Assembly (NCBI GenBank): GCA_026390015.1
Contig: JAPLGS010000143.1
Span: 1 to 64,000 of the forward strand
Length of the DNA: 64,000 bases
Reading direction: 5' to 3'
Origin: Chloroflexota bacterium
Lineage (GTDB): Bacteria; Chloroflexota; Anaerolineae; Anaerolineales; Villigracilaceae
Numbering within the stretch: the first letter of the stretch is position 1; each line of letters begins with the position of its first letter. A model generated the notes under the pieces. The model was not told the DNA's origin. It did no database searches and saw nothing but the letters and a program-made list of their open reading frames with translations. Positions 8,596-17,263 of this stretch are shown here, one piece after another. A program made the translations under genes and the position numbers.

Positions 8596-9681
8596 TTACG
8601 CCGCCGACCGCTTCGCGTGAATCTGCTCGACGACCATGGCTCCCATTTGGGTTGTGCTGATGCCGCTGCGCGCGTCAGCGGAGGATATCTGTGCGCTGGC
8701 AAGTAAATATGCCACGCTGTCTTCGATGCATTTTGCCGCGACTTTTTCACCTAGATAGTTCATCATCATGCTAACTGCCATGATTGCGCCAAGCGGACAG
8801 GCGATGTTCTGTCCTGCTATATCAGGCGCGGAGCCATGGATCGGCTCGAACATGGAAGTCTTGCCCGGGTGTAGGTTGGCAGATGCGGCGATGCCTATTC
8901 CGCCTTGCAGCATCGAGCCGAGATCGGTGATGATGTCACCGTATAGGTTGGTGGTCACGACCACATCATACCACTCAGGCTTTTGGATCATCAGCATGGT
9001 GAATGCATCCACATACGCGTGATCCTGTTTGATATCGGGATATTCCTTCCCAACTTCGGCGAAGGTGCGCGTCCAGATCTCCTGTGGGCGGATGGCGTTG
9101 GCTTTATCCACCATGGTCAAACGACCCGGGCGATTTCGATCCGTGCTGCGGGAACGTGCGAGTTCAAATCCATAACGGATGGCGCGTTCGACTCCGACGC
9201 GGGTGTAGATGCTGGTCGAGGTCGCAACTTCATCCGGCGTGCCTTTCTTCAGAATGCCGCCGATTTGCGAGTATTCACCTTCTGTGTTTTCGCGCACCAC
9301 TGTAAAGTCAATGTCGTTCGGGCCTTTGCCTTTAAGCGGACAAAGTCCCTCAGCGTAGAGTTTGATCGGGCGCAGGTTAATGTACAGGTCAAGCCCGAAA
9401 CGCAGGCCGAGAATGACTGAGCGTTCGACCAATCCAACTTCCACATCCGGGTGTCCGATCGCGCCTAGAAAAACCGCATCCAGGGTGCGCCATTCATCGA
9501 TTACCTTGTCAGTAACAAGTTCCTTTGTCTTGAGATAATACGCGCCGGAATAAGGATATTCGATGAAGTTGCAATCGAAATCGCCGTCCTTCATGACTGT
9601 ATGCAAAACTTTTAATCCTTCCTCCACAACATCCGGACCGATTCCATCTCCGCCAAGAATGCCGATGTTATATGTTTTCAT
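8596..9681 (-). CDS. Isopropylmalate/isocitrate-dehydrogenase-family decarboxylating dehydrogenase (LeuB-like)
   Basis: 361 residues of the beta-decarboxylating dehydrogenase family: GGDGIGPDVV at the N-terminus, VVRENTEGEY, the Lys in TMVDKANAIR, and the metal/NAD site with TNLYGDIITDLGSMLQGGIG followed by FEPIHGSAPDIAG (the GSAPD signature favours NAD). The substrate-recognition helix reads VILGLRFGLDLYINLRP. The positions that hold the isopropyl group in LeuB are hydrophobic here (Ile, Leu), not the charged residue expected for homoisocitrate. It would oxidise a 3-substituted malate to a 2-oxoacid plus CO2. It completes a LeuA/LeuCD/LeuB-like set in this cluster. Ordinary leucine synthesis is not excluded. 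RBS GGAGAAGATCA precedes ATG. Confidence 0.75.
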   Translation of the reverse strand: MKTYNIGILGGDGIGPDVVEEGLKVLHTVMKDGDFDCNFIEYPYSGAYYLKTKELVTDKVIDEWRTLDAVFLGAIGHPDVEVGLVERSVILGLRFGLDLYINLRPIKLYAEGLCPLKGKGPNDIDFTVVRENTEGEYSQIGGILKKGTPDEVATSTSIYTRVGVERAIRYGFELARSRSTDRNRPGRLTMVDKANAIRPQEIWTRTFAEVGKEYPDIKQDHAYVDAFTMLMIQKPEWYDVVVTTNLYGDIITDLGSMLQGGIGIAASANLHPGKTSMFEPIHGSAPDIAGQNIACPLGAIMAVSMMMNYLGEKVAAKCIEDSVAYLLASAQISSADARSGISTTQMGAMVVEQIHAKRSAA

Positions 9682-9697
9682 TGATCTTCTCCATGTT

Positions 9698-11773
9698 TTA
9701 TCCTAATTTTTCTGCGAGGCGTTCTTCTGCGTAAGCCAGCAATCCGCCTACTTCGATGATGCGCCGCAAAAAATCGGGGAAGGGAACGGCCTGGTATTGC
9801 GTACCCGTTGTCAGGTTGCGGATAATACCCGTGGCTGGTTCCACTTCGATCTCGTCGCCTTCGTTGATTCCATCCACCGCCTGTGGACATTCCAAAATCG
9901 GCAGACCTATATTGATGGCGTTGCGAAAGAAGATGCGCGCATACGATTTGGCGATGACAGCCGAGACGCCCGCGGCTTTGATGGTGAGCGGAGCAACTTC
10001 ACGCGACGACCCGCAGCCGAAGTTTGAATCAGCGACAATGAGATCGCCGCGCTTCATTTTTTTGACGAAGTCTGCGTCGGCGTCTTCCATGCAATGCAGG
10101 GATAGTTCACGTGGATCAGCGGTGTTGCAATGACGCGCGGGGATGATCGCATCGGTATCCACGTTTCTGCCAAATTTCCACGAGTGACCGTGAATGCGGA
10201 CGCGTTCGCGCAGATAACTTTTTTGTACGAGTCCACCGCGCTGCGTGTGCCGCGGTAGAAGATCGAAGAATAGCACTCGATCCGGGCGGGCGTAATTTGG
10301 AAGGTGACTCTCAGCATAAGCGAGCGTTTCCTCTACGGTCAGCTTTGAGTGTTCATCAGGCACGATACACGCGTAGATCAACTCGCCGAAGATCAAGTCG
10401 GGGACGCCCACCACTGCCGCATCTTTGACTCCCGGAAGCGAACGCAGAACCATTTCAATACTACCGGGATAGATCTTGAATCCGCCGCGGATGATGACTT
10501 CATGTTTGCGCCCAACGATGCGAACCGGTCCATCTGCATCGACGATTGCGAGGTCGCCTGTGTGCAGCCAACCTTCCTTATCAAGAACTTGCGCGGTAGC
10601 TTCGGGGTTTTCCCAATAGCCAGTCATTACATTGTAGCCGCGCAGACAGAGTTCGCCTTCTTCGCCATACGGCAGCGACACGTCTTCAGCGTTGACAACT
10701 TTTAGTTCGATGTCGTCCAAGGGAATTCCGACTGATTCGGTTGCGGTGATGGGACCGTCGTCAAGTTGTGTCATTGTGACGGCGGGTGAGGCTTCGGTCA
10801 ACCCGTAACCGATCAACAGTTTAAAATCCATTTTTTCGCGCGCGCGCATTACAAGTTCGGGTGGGCAGGGCGCACCCGCTATAATGCCTGTACGAAGGGT
10901 CGCGCAGGCAGCTGTATTAAAGTCAGGGTGATTCAATTCCAGCGCGAACATGGTTGGTACGCCTGAGAGCACGGTAACGCCGGCCTCTTTGACCAATCTC
11001 AGGGCTTCGCTGGGGTGATAGTGCGGCATGCAGACCAATTGCGCTCCTGCGACTGCGCAAGCCAGCGTAATGGCGGTAAAGCCGAAGGCATTGGAAAACG
11101 GGATCGTGCCAAGGAAAACATCTTCTGCTGTGCAATCCATCCGCGATGCGATAGCCGCCGCGTTATGTACCAGCCCACCGTGAGTCAAGATCGCGCCGCG
11201 CGGATCGCCTGAACTGCCCAGGGAGTGAATGATGGCCGCCGCGTCCTGAGGTTTTGCGATGGCAGGCGCAAGCGGCGCGGTATCCTTTAATAAACTGTCC
11301 CAGGAAATGACACCATCTTTTTTCTGCGCCTTCGAGGCGGATGTGGAGATTACAAAGCGCAGCTCAGGCAGATTCTCGCGCAGGCCAAATGCCATTTCAA
11401 GATGATCCAACCCGTTGAATTGTTTCGGGTCCGAGAAGGTGATCAGCGCTTGTGGTTTTGTTTTTGCAAAGCGCGCGAGCGCATCTGTGCGGTCGCGGCG
11501 CACATTGATCGGCACCAGGATCAAACCTGCTTTGGCGGCGGCAAAGATCGTTATTACATACGCAGGAGTGCTCGGCAGGGTCACTCCAATGCGGTCGCCG
11601 GGTTGCAGTCCCAACTCGCGCAGTCCTGCGGCGAGTGAGCTTGCTTTCAGTTCCACATCCGCGTAGGACCAGCGTTCCTTGTCAAAACGTAAAAAGATCT
11701 GATTTGGAAAACGAGTCGCCTGCGCGCTCAATAATTCGCCGATGGTCATGTTGTGAAAGTGTTCATAGGTCAT
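9698..11773 (-). CDS. Fusion: AMP-forming acyl-CoA ligase-like domain + aconitase-family small subunit (LeuD-like)
   Basis: 691 residues in one uninterrupted frame. Residues 1 to about 523 are an ANL-superfamily adenylate-forming domain (GYGLTEASP, GWLHTGDLA, VGRKHEVIIRGGFKIYP). Residues 524-691 are a complete swivelling domain of the isopropylmalate/homoaconitate dehydratase small subunit (KFGRNVDTDAIIP, then NFGCGSSRE). Odd points: the P-loop motif reads HSLGSSGDPRGA instead of SGTTGxPKG, and at the C-terminal catalytic-Lys motif the usual TGKVQK reads GGLVQK, so the adenylating Lys seems to be Leu. The join lies at about base 10204. The substrate loop of the small-subunit part reads RHCNTAD, unlike the usual YLRT or YLVF/YLVY. 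It acts with the large subunit at 11827-13083. Whether the ligase half is active is doubtful. Confidence 0.85.
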   Translation of the reverse strand: MTYEHFHNMTIGELLSAQATRFPNQIFLRFDKERWSYADVELKASSLAAGLRELGLQPGDRIGVTLPSTPAYVITIFAAAKAGLILVPINVRRDRTDALARFAKTKPQALITFSDPKQFNGLDHLEMAFGLRENLPELRFVISTSASKAQKKDGVISWDSLLKDTAPLAPAIAKPQDAAAIIHSLGSSGDPRGAILTHGGLVHNAAAIASRMDCTAEDVFLGTIPFSNAFGFTAITLACAVAGAQLVCMPHYHPSEALRLVKEAGVTVLSGVPTMFALELNHPDFNTAACATLRTGIIAGAPCPPELVMRAREKMDFKLLIGYGLTEASPAVTMTQLDDGPITATESVGIPLDDIELKVVNAEDVSLPYGEEGELCLRGYNVMTGYWENPEATAQVLDKEGWLHTGDLAIVDADGPVRIVGRKHEVIIRGGFKIYPGSIEMVLRSLPGVKDAAVVGVPDLIFGELIYACIVPDEHSKLTVEETLAYAESHLPNYARPDRVLFFDLLPRHTQRGGLVQKSYLRERVRIHGHSWKFGRNVDTDAIIPARHCNTADPRELSLHCMEDADADFVKKMKRGDLIVADSNFGCGSSREVAPLTIKAAGVSAVIAKSYARIFFRNAINIGLPILECPQAVDGINEGDEIEVEPATGIIRNLTTGTQYQAVPFPDFLRRIIEVGGLLAYAEERLAEKLG

Positions 11774-11826
11774 GAGTTTATTTCCTTAAGTCAGGCAGAT
11801 TTGGGAAACCGCCTGGCTTGATCAGT

Positions 11827-13083
11827 TTATAAATCTGATGGTGAAATAATTCTTCCCGCGACAGCTGATGCGGCAGCGACGTAGGGGTTCGCGAGATAGA
11901 GTTCACTGGTGATATGTCCCATACGTCCGCGGAAGTTGCGGTTGCTAGTGGAGATACAGCGTTCGCCGGAGGCGAGTACACCCATGTGACCTCCAAGACA
12001 AGGGCCGCAAGTGGGCGTGCTGACCGAGCAATTGGCTTCAATGAAAATTTCTATTAAGCCTTCGCGCAGCGCATCCAAATAAACTTTTTGCGAGCCGGGG
12101 ATGATCACTGCCCGAACTCGTGGATGAATCTTCCGTCCCTTTAGGATTTCCGCCGCCGCGCGCAAGTCTTCGATATTGCCGTTGGTGCACATGCCGATCA
12201 CTGCCTGATTGATTTCCAATTCCTTTAATTCCGAAACCGGCTTGACGTTTTCCGGGATGAAGGGCACCGCGACAAATGGCTCAAAGTTGGATACATCAAT
12301 ATCGTAGACGGCAGAGTATTCCGCGTCCGGGTCGCTTCGCAGGTAGAGGCCATCGTCTCTGCCGCGAGAATGGAGATATGCGCGGGTGGTTTCGTCCGCT
12401 GCGAAGAGGCCCGCTTTTGCCCCGGCTTCGATTGCCATATTCGCCATTGAGAAACGGTCGTTCATCCGCATACTGTCAATCGTTTCGCCCGTAAATTCCA
12501 TGGCTTGATACCGTGCGCCTTCGACGCCGATCAGCGCGATGGTATGCAGGATTAAATCTTTCCCGCCCACCCATTTTTGCGGTTTGCCGTGATAAACAAA
12601 TTTCACACTCTCAGGGACTTTCATCCACATCTCGCCGATCGCCATTGCCACAGCCGCGTCTGTAGAGCCGATGCCCGTGCCGAACGCGCCGATAAATCCG
12701 TGCGTGCATGTATGTGAATCTGCGCCGGCGATCAAATCTCCCGGCGCGATCAATCCCTGTTCTGGCAAAAGAATATGCTGGATGCCGGCGCGCCCCACAT
12801 CGTAAAAACGGATACCATGTTTATCAGCAAATTCCCGGCATGTTTTGACGATCTCCGCGCTTTTGATGTCTTTGGCGGGCGTGAAGTGATCCATGATGAA
12901 GACGATTTTCTTCGGGTCGAACACGCGCGCGTTCCTGATTTTTTCAAATTCTTCAATGGCGAGGATCCCCGATAGTTCAGAAGCCATGACCAGATCGACG
13001 CGCGCATTGATGAATTGACCGGGGAATAATTCCTTCTGGTCGCATTTGGTGGCAAGAATTTTTTCTGCGAGAGTATGTCCCAT
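11827..13083 (-). CDS. 3-Isopropylmalate/homoaconitate dehydratase-type large subunit (LeuC-like, [4Fe-4S])
   Basis: 418 residues, the length of the archaeal/short-type (HacA/LeuC2) large subunit. The three cluster cysteines are seen in GMCTNGNIEDL and TCGPCLGGHMG. GADSHTCTHGFIGAFGTGIGSTD is the conserved substrate/cluster region. It catalyses dehydration and rehydration of a 2-alkylmalate to a 3-alkylmalate, paired with the small subunit that here is fused to an acyl-CoA ligase immediately downstream (53-base gap). Together with the LeuA-like and LeuB-like proteins it forms a 2-oxoacid chain-extension (or, in reverse, shortening) set. The actual side chain is not fixed by sequence. Confidence 0.8.
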   Translation of the reverse strand: MGHTLAEKILATKCDQKELFPGQFINARVDLVMASELSGILAIEEFEKIRNARVFDPKKIVFIMDHFTPAKDIKSAEIVKTCREFADKHGIRFYDVGRAGIQHILLPEQGLIAPGDLIAGADSHTCTHGFIGAFGTGIGSTDAAVAMAIGEMWMKVPESVKFVYHGKPQKWVGGKDLILHTIALIGVEGARYQAMEFTGETIDSMRMNDRFSMANMAIEAGAKAGLFAADETTRAYLHSRGRDDGLYLRSDPDAEYSAVYDIDVSNFEPFVAVPFIPENVKPVSELKELEINQAVIGMCTNGNIEDLRAAAEILKGRKIHPRVRAVIIPGSQKVYLDALREGLIEIFIEANCSVSTPTCGPCLGGHMGVLASGERCISTSNRNFRGRMGHITSELYLANPYVAAASAVAGRIISPSDL

Positions 13084-13190
13084 AAATGGTTTCCTTTTTT
13101 TGTTGCGGTATAAAATTCGTTTGGATGCTGATGAATGCAGACAAGCGCAGATTTATTTATTTTGAATCAGCGTTTTTCAGCGTCCCGATT

Positions 13191-15074
13191 CTAAAATGTC
13201 CGGTAGAGAACTTCCTTATACTTGATTTCAGATAAAACACTATCTATCTCCGCGATCCGATCCGCAGGTAAATGTCCATCTTTATCCCAGCCGCGTTCCA
13301 TGTAATATTCATCCAGCATGTTTTGGAATTGTGCGCGGTCGATCTGATGGCCTTGCGTTTTACGCGCGGGCATGGGTTCATCAAAATAGCGCTTTGGCAA
13401 AGTGTCATCGGCGCGTGTCAAGCCGAAGTCCGCGTTGATGAGGCGTTCGGTATCCAATGTGCGGCGTCCCACGGCACGCAGAGTTTCAGGCGTATATTCG
13501 AATCCAGTCGCTGCCGAGATCAGTTCGCAAAATTCTTCATAGCCCAGCAAGTGCGGGCTGTTAAATCCGCGCGTGATGAACCTGCATAGACCCAGGCAAT
13601 CGCCAACCGCGAAAATATCGTCACCCCACGCGATGATAAGCCCTTTATCTTTGTAGCCCGTTGGGTCGGGATCATTGGCGCGCCCGTAAATTTTTGCACG
13701 CGCTTCATCGGGAAGTTTGAAGACTTCCAGCGTGGGACGATTGCGGAGATGATCCGCGCCGCGGCTGGCAACTGCGATTCCCAATGCAAAGCCTTTGAAA
13801 TAGCGCACATCATGCGGGTCAGACTGCGGCAGATTTTTTACGGCGATCAAATAATCGCGCGCCTCGGGCGGGAAGAAGCGTGCCGCCTGTGAACTCTCTG
13901 CCAGCGTATTTCCGAATCCGCGCCGATATGCGATGTCTTCGATCAAGGCGTGGACGGTTTCATAATCTCCCCAACGTAAAGGTGAGCCTGTCATTGAATC
14001 GTTGATCAATCCGCGCTGGTAAAGCTCCATAGCCCAGGCGATGATCGTGCCTGTTGATGAAGCATCCAATCCCAGATCGTTAACCAGATTATTTAAAATA
14101 ATCACCTGTTCAGTCGGCGCAATGCCAACGTTCGCGCCGAGCAATCCGATCGTTGAATATTCGGGACCTTCGCCTCCCAATGTATTGCGATGACGGCAAT
14201 GCACAACGCACGAAGTACAGGCCAGCATCTTATCGGAAAATTTTTCGATCTCCTCGGCATTGAGTGTATCTTCAAAAAAATTATCCTGGCTGTTACGTGT
14301 GCGGATCGCGCCAAGTCGGTTGCTAACCTCATACAACAAAGGTGTGCCAACTTTGCCAAGCACCTGCACGATCCTTGATTTTTTTAGATCCTCCTGTTGT
14401 TTTACGCGCAGCGTGCGCAGGGTATCTTTTTGTGAGACCTCGATCGCTTCGCCGCCGCGCGCTACGATGGCTTTGAGATTCTTACTGCCCATGACCGCGC
14501 CCATGCCGCCGCGCCCGGCCGCGTTCTTTTTACCTGTCATGATGGCCGCCATGCGCACCAGATTTTCTCCCGATGGACCGATCACTGCGGATACAGTTCC
14601 CGCTCCATGCTTCGCTTTGAGTTGATCCTGCGCTTCTATGATCCTTGTCCCCCAGAGTCTGTCCGCTGGCAGGATGCTGATCTTTCCATCCTCGAGTAAT
14701 AAATAGGATGGTTCCTGAGCGCGACCCAAAATGATGAGACGGTCGAATCCCGCTTTGCGCATGGCCGCCGCGAAAAAACCACCACAGTTTGAGTCTCCCA
14801 ATATCCCGCTTTCAGGGGAACGCGCCGAGACATTGAAACGCGCGGCGTTGGGCGCGATGGTGCCTGTCAACAGGCCTGCGCCGATGATGAGCGGATTACG
14901 CGGGTCGAACGCATCAATATCGCGTGGGTCGCCGTGTGCGCGCAGGTAATGACGCAGGTACGCCATATTCATTCCGCGTCCGCCCAGATAGGCGCGCGTT
15001 AATTCATCAGGCACGGCGTCAACGTGTATCTCACTTGTGGAGAGGTTGATGATCGCGATGGTTGACTTTTTCAT
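13191..15074 (-). CDS. Aldehyde:ferredoxin oxidoreductase (tungsten/molybdenum bis-pterin enzyme)
   Basis: 627 residues from ATG 15074 (the frame is open to 15107 but would overlap moaD). The N-terminal pterin-binding domain has YLGGRGMNM and GILGDSNCGGFF. The [4Fe-4S] ligands are visible as CTSCVVHC with the distal Cys in GDCLGLC. The family oxidises aldehydes to acids with ferredoxin; BamB of class II benzoyl-CoA reductases belongs to the same superfamily. Here a class I (ATP-dependent) reductase is present, so detoxifying or using aryl-acetaldehydes made by side reactions of the IorAB proteins is the simpler reading. It is immediately preceded by a MoaD-type sulfur carrier (7-base gap), consistent with its pterin cofactor. 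Confidence 0.8.
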   Translation of the reverse strand: MKKSTIAIINLSTSEIHVDAVPDELTRAYLGGRGMNMAYLRHYLRAHGDPRDIDAFDPRNPLIIGAGLLTGTIAPNAARFNVSARSPESGILGDSNCGGFFAAAMRKAGFDRLIILGRAQEPSYLLLEDGKISILPADRLWGTRIIEAQDQLKAKHGAGTVSAVIGPSGENLVRMAAIMTGKKNAAGRGGMGAVMGSKNLKAIVARGGEAIEVSQKDTLRTLRVKQQEDLKKSRIVQVLGKVGTPLLYEVSNRLGAIRTRNSQDNFFEDTLNAEEIEKFSDKMLACTSCVVHCRHRNTLGGEGPEYSTIGLLGANVGIAPTEQVIILNNLVNDLGLDASSTGTIIAWAMELYQRGLINDSMTGSPLRWGDYETVHALIEDIAYRRGFGNTLAESSQAARFFPPEARDYLIAVKNLPQSDPHDVRYFKGFALGIAVASRGADHLRNRPTLEVFKLPDEARAKIYGRANDPDPTGYKDKGLIIAWGDDIFAVGDCLGLCRFITRGFNSPHLLGYEEFCELISAATGFEYTPETLRAVGRRTLDTERLINADFGLTRADDTLPKRYFDEPMPARKTQGHQIDRAQFQNMLDEYYMERGWDKDGHLPADRIAEIDSVLSEIKYKEVLYRTF

Positions 15075-15081
15075 CGGAGTC

Positions 15082-15333
15082 CTAGCCACCAGCCACAGGC
15101 CAGACAATATGCAGGTGCCCGCCCTCGGTCAGGAAAGATGCAGCATCTGCTTCCATATCTTCAATGAAAATATGAGGCGGTGATTGATCCAATTCCACAG
15201 ACAACGCCGGATAATCCTTTCGCAGCAAGGCCAGCAGATCGGATACTCGCGAACCATCCGCGATATTCAAACTTAAGTCGCGTATGCCTACTGATCGCCA
15301 GAACGGTTCTGCCAGCCTGATATGGATTTGCAA
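15082..15333 (-). CDS. MoaD/ThiS-family sulfur-carrier protein
   Basis: 83 residues ending in the diagnostic Gly-Gly (PVAGG) that is adenylated and thiocarboxylated, with the ubiquitin-like beta-grasp pattern (SRVSDLLALLRKDYP). I start it at TTG 15333 because AAAGGAGA lies just upstream and the next gene's stop ends at 15335; the longer ATG frame from 15381 would overlap that gene by 47 bases. Sitting directly before the aldehyde:ferredoxin oxidoreductase, it probably supplies dithiolene sulfur for the bis-pterin cofactor. This pairing is common for AOR genes. Confidence 0.7.
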   Translation of the reverse strand: MQIHIRLAEPFWRSVGIRDLSLNIADGSRVSDLLALLRKDYPALSVELDQSPPHIFIEDMEADAASFLTEGGHLHIVWPVAGG

Positions 15334-15334
15334 A

Positions 15335-16648
15335 TTACATTCTCCTTTTATCTTTTGTGAGTTCGCGATCAAGTTCATCATCAGAGACTTCCTGGTTGGC
15401 TCTTTGTCGACGGCTCATCACAGTGACGATTCGCTTGACATCTTCGTCGGAGAGCAGGCGATTGGAGCGTTTGGCGACTTCCAGAATTTTTGTGACGAAC
15501 GCAGGGTTTTCCTCGATCTTGTTCTTGCGCAGGAAGAAACGAACATTATGTTCGCCGGACAAGGGTCCAATTTCTATGGTGTGTTCGCGCCCGACCATGC
15601 TGGATGGTACGCCGCAATAAACATGTTCCGCAAGCCAATCATCATTCTTGCTGAGGGCTTTGGCCATTGCGGCCGCGTGGACGCCGGTGGCTGTGCGGAA
15701 AGAATCTGCGCCCACAATGGGATAATTGAATGGAATGACCGCGCCGCATTTTTCGGAGATCACTTCGCAATATTCAGGAAGTTTGGTCAGGTCGCGCTCT
15801 GCCCAGCCGAGCAGGTTAAGGTTGACCAGCAGAATTTCCATCGGGGTGTTGCCGCTTCTTTCGCCAATTCCCAACCCGCAGGCGTGGACGCGATCTGCTC
15901 CCGCTTCAATTGCCGCCAGCGAGTTAATAACATCGAGGCCGCGGTCTTTGTGTCCGTGCCAATCAATTCCGATGTTTGGATCAATTTCATCCACCACCTT
16001 GCGCAGGAAAGTGATCAATGAGCGGACGCCGTGCGGCGTGATATGCCCGACCGTATCCGATACACAGATACGGTGCGCACCCGCGCGGATGGCGGCGGTG
16101 TACACCTGACGAAGAGTCTCAGGCTGTGTGCGGATCGTATCCTCGGTGACGAACATGACGGGGATTTCGTTCTTCATCGCGAAACTCACGGATTCCTCAG
16201 TTTGTTTCAGCAGGAAATTAAGATCCCAGCCTTCCGCGTATTGACGGATCGGACTCGTGCCGACGAAGATGGCGGCCTCGATCGGGATGCCCACTTCCTG
16301 TGACACCTCCACAATGGGAGTGATATCTGAAATAACGGAACGCGCCGCGCTCTGTGCTTGGATCGGCATGTTTTGTTTGACGATCTCCTTCGCCAGCACC
16401 GTTACGTGGTATTTGAATTTTTCCCCCGCGCCGCACAGGCCAAGATCCACCGTGTCAATTCCCAGGTCATTCATCAAATAGAGCAGGTAGACCTTATCCT
16501 GGATCTCGGGCTGGATAACGGAAGGGGATTGCAATCCGTCGCGCAGGGTTTCATCCGTAACCCTGATTCGGCGTGTTGGTTTTTCTGGCGCATCCACCAG
16601 ATTCCAATCATAGATCAATTCGTGAGTGTTTTTCGGGCCTTCGAACAT
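15335..16648 (-). CDS. DRE-TIM metallolyase: isopropylmalate/homocitrate-synthase-like (possible arylmalate synthase)
   Basis: 437 residues. The HMGL-like TIM barrel starts with the catalytic RVTDETLRDGLQSP motif, and the metal-binding HxH is IDWHGHKD. The protein lacks the long C-terminal regulatory domain of leucine-feedback-inhibited LeuA. The family condenses acetyl-CoA with a 2-oxoacid (or cleaves the product). Because it is co-transcribed with IorAB and benzoyl-CoA-pathway genes, a 2-oxoacid such as phenylpyruvate, giving benzylmalate as in homophenylalanine synthesis, is an attractive but unproven substrate. 2-Oxoglutarate (homocitrate) and 2-oxoisovalerate (leucine) are the alternatives. 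Confidence 0.75.
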   Translation of the reverse strand: MFEGPKNTHELIYDWNLVDAPEKPTRRIRVTDETLRDGLQSPSVIQPEIQDKVYLLYLMNDLGIDTVDLGLCGAGEKFKYHVTVLAKEIVKQNMPIQAQSAARSVISDITPIVEVSQEVGIPIEAAIFVGTSPIRQYAEGWDLNFLLKQTEESVSFAMKNEIPVMFVTEDTIRTQPETLRQVYTAAIRAGAHRICVSDTVGHITPHGVRSLITFLRKVVDEIDPNIGIDWHGHKDRGLDVINSLAAIEAGADRVHACGLGIGERSGNTPMEILLVNLNLLGWAERDLTKLPEYCEVISEKCGAVIPFNYPIVGADSFRTATGVHAAAMAKALSKNDDWLAEHVYCGVPSSMVGREHTIEIGPLSGEHNVRFFLRKNKIEENPAFVTKILEVAKRSNRLLSDEDVKRIVTVMSRRQRANQEVSDDELDRELTKDKRRM

Positions 16649-16675
16649 GGTTTTACTCCTTTGACAAAATGATCT

Positions 16676-17263
16676 TCAACTCATCATTTCCTTGCCAGCT
16701 TGATAGGCTTTCAAATTGCCTTCCAGGTATTTTGCGGGAATTCGAAGTTTTATCGTCTTCTCCCACAGATCCTGAGGAATGGGCAATATAGTGGACAACG
16801 CACCAAGCAGCACAACATTTGCCATGCGCCCATCGCCAAGGTCGCGTGCCATTCTGGATGCGGGCAGTACAATGACGCGTAATCCCATTGATTTCAAATA
16901 TTCGATAGTTTCGTGCGGATAGATTTTTTCCGCATCCGCGACCGAGGCGGGAATCAATTCGTGATCATTAATAAAGATAGTTCCATTTTTTTGATCAACA
17001 TAATGGGCAAAGCGCAGTGCTTCCAGTTTTTCCAGACCGATCACAGCGAACGCTTCGCCAGGCGTGATGATGGGCGAATGGACTTTCTCAACTCGGTCGA
17101 AGCGCACATGCGTCTCCACACTTCCGCCGCGTTGTGACACACCGTGCACTTCGGTTTGTTTTGTATCGTAGCCCGCGCTGACCGCGGCCAGCGAAGTGAG
17201 CTCGGCGATCAACAACGAGCCCTGACCGCCGACGCCCGCGAACATTAAACTGTATGTGTTCAT
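16676..17263 (-). CDS. Indolepyruvate-type ferredoxin oxidoreductase, beta subunit (copy 1)
   Basis: 195 residues of the IorB/2-oxoacid oxidoreductase gamma type: FAGVGGQGSLLIAEL at the N-terminus and TEVHGVSQRGGSVETHVRF, the family signature. The start is ATG 17263, overlapping the stop of the alpha subunit by four bases (ATGA), which implies translational coupling. It works with the neighbouring alpha subunit to convert a 2-oxoacid (typically an arylpyruvate) plus CoA to the acyl-CoA, CO2 and reduced ferredoxin. In this block that ferredoxin could feed benzoyl-CoA reductase. Confidence 0.85.
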   Translation of the reverse strand: MNTYSLMFAGVGGQGSLLIAELTSLAAVSAGYDTKQTEVHGVSQRGGSVETHVRFDRVEKVHSPIITPGEAFAVIGLEKLEALRFAHYVDQKNGTIFINDHELIPASVADAEKIYPHETIEYLKSMGLRVIVLPASRMARDLGDGRMANVVLLGALSTILPIPQDLWEKTIKLRIPAKYLEGNLKAYQAGKEMMS

